A stretch of DNA of 64,000 bases from positions 124,001 to 188,000 of the forward strand of contig JACKQL020000041.1 of NCBI GenBank assembly GCA_018296165.2, read 5' to 3'. The stretch's first letter is position 1. Every line of letters begins with the position of its first letter. Both the position numbers and the translations under genes were made by a program. The notes under the pieces are model-generated. The model did not search any database, had not been told where the DNA came from, and saw only the letters and a program-made list of their open reading frames with translations. Positions 60,852 to 64,000 of this stretch are shown here, piece after piece. This DNA comes from Termitomyces sp. T153. Lineage: Eukaryota > Basidiomycota > Agaricomycetes > Agaricales > Lyophyllaceae.

Positions 60852-61287
60852 GACTGAAGGTATCTGAAAAACGCCGTAATAGTGGCGGTGGTGATTATTG
60901 AAGGTGAATCTTTGAATCGTTGTGCGTTCGCATTGTTAAATGTTCCCTTGCCTTCAAGTGTCTCCGAAACCATTGAAGACATTACATTCATCTCAATCTG
61001 ATAAAATGCGGGAACTTGAAAGGTACCCTCAGACCCGATCGTTGCCTGAAATGGTACATTTGAAGTACATAAATACATCACTTGCATAAAAAGCAGGTTT
61101 AAAGTTATCTAGATGAAACAAGACCCACTTCCATAAATTATCAAGAGAAAGTTCGATGACAAAGAGACAAAGAAGACACTGAAATTTCTATAGAGCAGTG
61201 ATTCGGAGAATCATGATTTGCTGAAAGTCAGCTTTGTACCCTCTGATTTCTGGCCGCTGTATACAAGGTCTACAGAGGACTAAGAGT
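60852..61287. other. Intergenic region
   Basis: The 60842-61087 minus-strand frame (81 codons) is open but shows no domain and does not splice in phase into the zinc-finger gene. It is probably the promoter side of that gene. Confidence 0.4.
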
Positions 61288-63348
61288 TCAGATTGGAGAA
61301 GATGGGCTACGAGACATACCGATTGGTGATGTGAAGTTCTGTACCATCTGATTCACGTTTGGAATGTGTGTATTCAACTCTGCCATGCCTGCCTCTCTAG
61401 ACTGATTGGTGCTATCCAAATCACTATCACCACCCTTCTTCCTATTTGGTCTTAACGGTGACAAGCTTGCAACAGTATCCTGTTCCTTATCTGGCCAGTC
61501 CTTGTCCATCGATCCTGTCCAGCGAGCCTCGTGCATGGCACAAGTGGTGGGTGAAGGGTACTTGTCAGACCTACTATCCACGTCAAGCTGGACATTCGGT
61601 CTGGGCGGGGAGTTAAGGAGGAACGACTCGGAGCCGAGCACCAAAGTTCCATAATTAAAAGTGTGGGCTGAATGCTGCGCCATGTTCGTGCGCATACCTG
61701 AGTCGTACAAGCTGGCTTCGTACGCGCCAGTTTGGCAGTATTTTCCGTGTCTACGCTCATCGCGGGATGCAATCTCGCCGTGGATGGAACGGGGGAAAAA
61801 GATCTTGAATGTGTGGATATTAGAAAATCGATTGTTCATCGCAGAATGCTGAAGACATACGACAAGAGTAAGTGTCGAAGAAATTGAGCAGCCAAATCCT
61901 GCTATCATTGCAAGGAAGTCTACATCATGTTATATGAGAATTAGAGTCATTCCAATAATGACTGGCTATGAAAGCCCACCCGTCCAAAGCATGTTTTCGT
62001 TAATGTGATGATGTGGCCGTATACCGTCGACACTAAGGATCAAAAAGGGAACAGTGAATAGGAAGCGGAAGAAGACACGAATTGTCTATCATAGGATGAT
62101 CAGTCAACCTTGCACTGTGTCCATGACGTTACTACGGACAACATACACATACATTCAATTCAGCAAATTTGGTCAGGCGCACAATTGTATTCGTGTCGAC
62201 GCCTTCACTTCGCTGAAGATGTCAATATTAGTTTAACCTGATGGCGTCCAAGGCCAAAGTCAAGATTATCATATACCAGGTTACGGAGGAAGCTTGGGAA
62301 CGTAAACCTATTCAATTTGATGCATAGTGCCTGTTAGTTGTAGACCTTACGGAGAACGATAGACTTACAATATAGGCATAAAACAGAGCGTCAATGAGAT
62401 ACTACCCAGGCTCCCTGCCAAAAACGTATACGCTTCGGACTACATGGCATATGTCTTGATCAGCAAGACGTCTATAGATACGTGTCATCTAACTGACTTT
62501 GAGGGGGTCAGAACGTGTAAGGACAGTGATCAGCGGCATGTAAATGACAGCTACAATTGAACCGACAATCCATGTCTTGAAGTAGAGGCTGTGGAACCAA
62601 TTTTGCTGAGCAGTGCCCGAGTTGACGAGGAACAGCCAAAAACATAGTTCTGCATGTAAAAGTGGAATTAGTGTACATCGGTCACCCCTCGGCGGATGAT
62701 TTGGAGATATCGTGTTCGCACCTTCCAAATGAGTCACCCTATGACATGGGTGTCAAATCTTAACGATGCATGTCCGCGAAGTTTATGCTTACATTTCTAG
62801 GCTCCATCCGACGGAGAGACATAGCATCAGAGGGAAGTTGAAACTTTGAGTGAAGGGACTCCATAATTCAATAGGTTTAGGAATAACTGGGTGTGATAGA
62901 TGAGATATGCTATCCATGTGAAAGCAGAGATTGCCTCACTTCCGTAGAAAGGAAAGGCAACAAAGCCCTCATAATACTTAATGGCCGTAAAACCGATAGC
63001 GTACGTCGTTATTAGCGGTACTGTCAGAAGATACGAGTACTAACGCGATAAAATTAGTAATTGTCAACCATGGATATTGTAGACACACCGTCATAATCCG
63101 TTTAAACGTTCCAGCAGATTTATTCCATCTGCGAGGACAATTTGCCACAGGGACCCTCACTGACCACGCTCCTGCTTACCTGAGGCACTTGAATCTATCA
63201 AATGACCACAGATGGTAAACGAGGAATGTCCCCACCTATTAAAAAAGCCCTTCGTCAGCTTTCGGAATTGCTCAATGACAGTTCAGAGACCTACCAATGA
63301 TGAAAGAATAGCCCATACCAAAAGACTTGCAGGTGAAAGATGAGACAT
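61288..63348 (-). CDS. Multipass membrane protein of an Agaricomycete family
   Basis: About ten exons follow from the ATG at 63348 (first exon 63348-63295) to the stop at 61288. The start is MSHLSPASLLVWAILSSL, then FLVYHLWSFDRFKCLRWN. Next come YPWLTITNFIALVLV, SVGWSLEMVTHLEELCFW, WFHSLYFKTWIVGS and VYMPL-like IAVIYMPLITVL, EAYTFLAGSLGSISLTLCF, and RPHHHINENMLWTDFLAMIA. About eight membrane segments are visible. The C-terminal ~170 residues (FFPRSIHGEIASRDERR...) are polar and probably cytosolic. I recall this layout from many mushroom predicted proteins, but I know no assigned function. Junctions around 62850-62960 are the least certain. Confidence 0.78.
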
Positions 63349-63603
63349 GGCGAGGAAAGACCAGAGCGGACAATCTTGAGGCAGAAGGAACGATCGAACC
63401 AGCACCGAACCCTTACAGTCCGAGCTCGAATCCTGTATGGTTGACAGGATTCAGGAAAGGGGCTGTTGGGGGTACATAGGATGATATAGCGACTTCTACA
63501 TAACAACTATTGATCTATTCTTGGGCACTGGTATTCGGCATTCATGTAACGTGTTTGGCGGTTGCTTCAAACGTTATTGATGACAGATACCGCGTATACT
63601 TAG
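63349..63603. other. Intergenic region
   Basis: No supported gene. The 63291-63506 minus-strand frame is a shadow across the start of the membrane-protein gene. Confidence 0.4.
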
Positions 63604-64000
63604 TTACTGATGATCATCGACGAGACGACGTTTCAAACATGTTAGGTTGGAGATATGGTTTTGGGATATCATAGCTTCTATGGACGTTTTGTATCGAGGA
63701 CTTGTCGAGTTGGAAGACTTTTGTGTTAGTGAACATAGATGATTGGGTGCGCTTCCAGCGAGAGCATAGATGTTCGCGTCAGATATGTAAATCATATCAT
63801 GACGTATCTAAAGAATCAATCATATCTTTTTCTAACCTCTTGTATGGATTATACTACGTGCCGTAGAAATTCCTGATAGACTCTTCTGAATGTAGTCTTG
63901 TCACCCCCTGTCACCATCAAAGTCTCCCACTAGCCACATTTGCATCCGAAATCAATCTTTCCCATAAGATAGATAAATGAGCAGCATGAACTTCCCTTGA
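63604..64000 (-). pseudogene. Decayed partial copy of the CCCH/coiled-coil gene
   Basis: On the minus strand the segment is collinear at the DNA level with exons 2-4 of the gene at 59492-60851, including intron positions. Landmarks shared with that gene are tgcgcttccagcgag (plus-strand view near 63750; tgcgttcgcttccagcgag in the gene), tatctaaa and atcat near 63807, and ttctgaatg-agtc-tgtcacc near 63885-63910. The zinc-finger exon is visible (gggaa, tcatg, ctcatttatc near 63950-63990). The frame is broken in several places and the CCCH histidine region is not preserved. It runs off the right edge of the window. Confidence 0.72.

Noticed and set aside
60842..61087. 81-codon minus-strand frame as an N-terminal exon of the CCCH gene
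   Set aside because: It ends in a stop out of phase with the ATG at 60851; the short exon starting at 60851 gives a complete CCCH finger instead.

Overview
The window is nuclear DNA from a filamentous basidiomycete, almost certainly an Agaricomycete. Genes are cut by many 42-85 bp GT-AG introns. Several proteins belong to families typical of Agaricomycetes: a DUF6535 membrane protein with ankyrin repeats, a multipass membrane protein of a mushroom family, a mushroom-type P450, and a Ty3-like element in a minisatellite. Gene models were built by hand from splice sites and reading-frame phase; nothing was checked against a database.

Layout. 1-8.95 kb is a repeat-rich, decayed compartment: a ~59 bp minisatellite, a dead Ty3/Gypsy-type LTR retrotransposon inserted in it (484-5368), an unexplained AT-rich insert, a second minisatellite block, a ~105-124 bp tandem repeat and a palindromic MITE. 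From ~9.5 kb to the right edge the DNA is gene-dense.

Genes left to right: a Pro-rich protein with an RG-rich tail (-), DUF6535/ankyrin protein (-), soluble VAP-like MSP-domain protein (+), large coiled-coil protein (-), F-BAR/SH3 protein of the Cdc15/Imp2 type (+), a tandem pair of diverged paralogues (+,+), CWC15 spliceosome factor (+), RluA-type RNA pseudouridine synthase (-), F-box-like protein (+), UBA4 (-), a repeat-bearing charged protein (-), a doubtful gene (+), a molybdenum-cofactor-sulfurase-like PLP enzyme (+), a cytochrome P450 (-), USO1/p115 vesicle tether (+), a hypothetical protein (+), a gene with an in-frame stop (+), a CCCH zinc finger/coiled-coil protein (-), a multipass membrane protein (-), and at the right edge a decayed partial copy of the zinc-finger gene.

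How they work together. Most are unrelated housekeeping or lineage-specific genes. The one functional pairing is UBA4 and the MOCOS-like enzyme, about 6.6 kb apart, both acting in sulfur transfer linked to tRNA thiolation or molybdenum cofactor. I found no CRISPR array, bacterial-type operon, rRNA or confident tRNA. The most unusual signals are the nested insertion with its directional decay, the palindromic MITE family, the tandem paralogues with conserved intron phases, a stop-codon-only exon in CWC15, GC-AG introns, and the segmental duplication of the zinc-finger gene.
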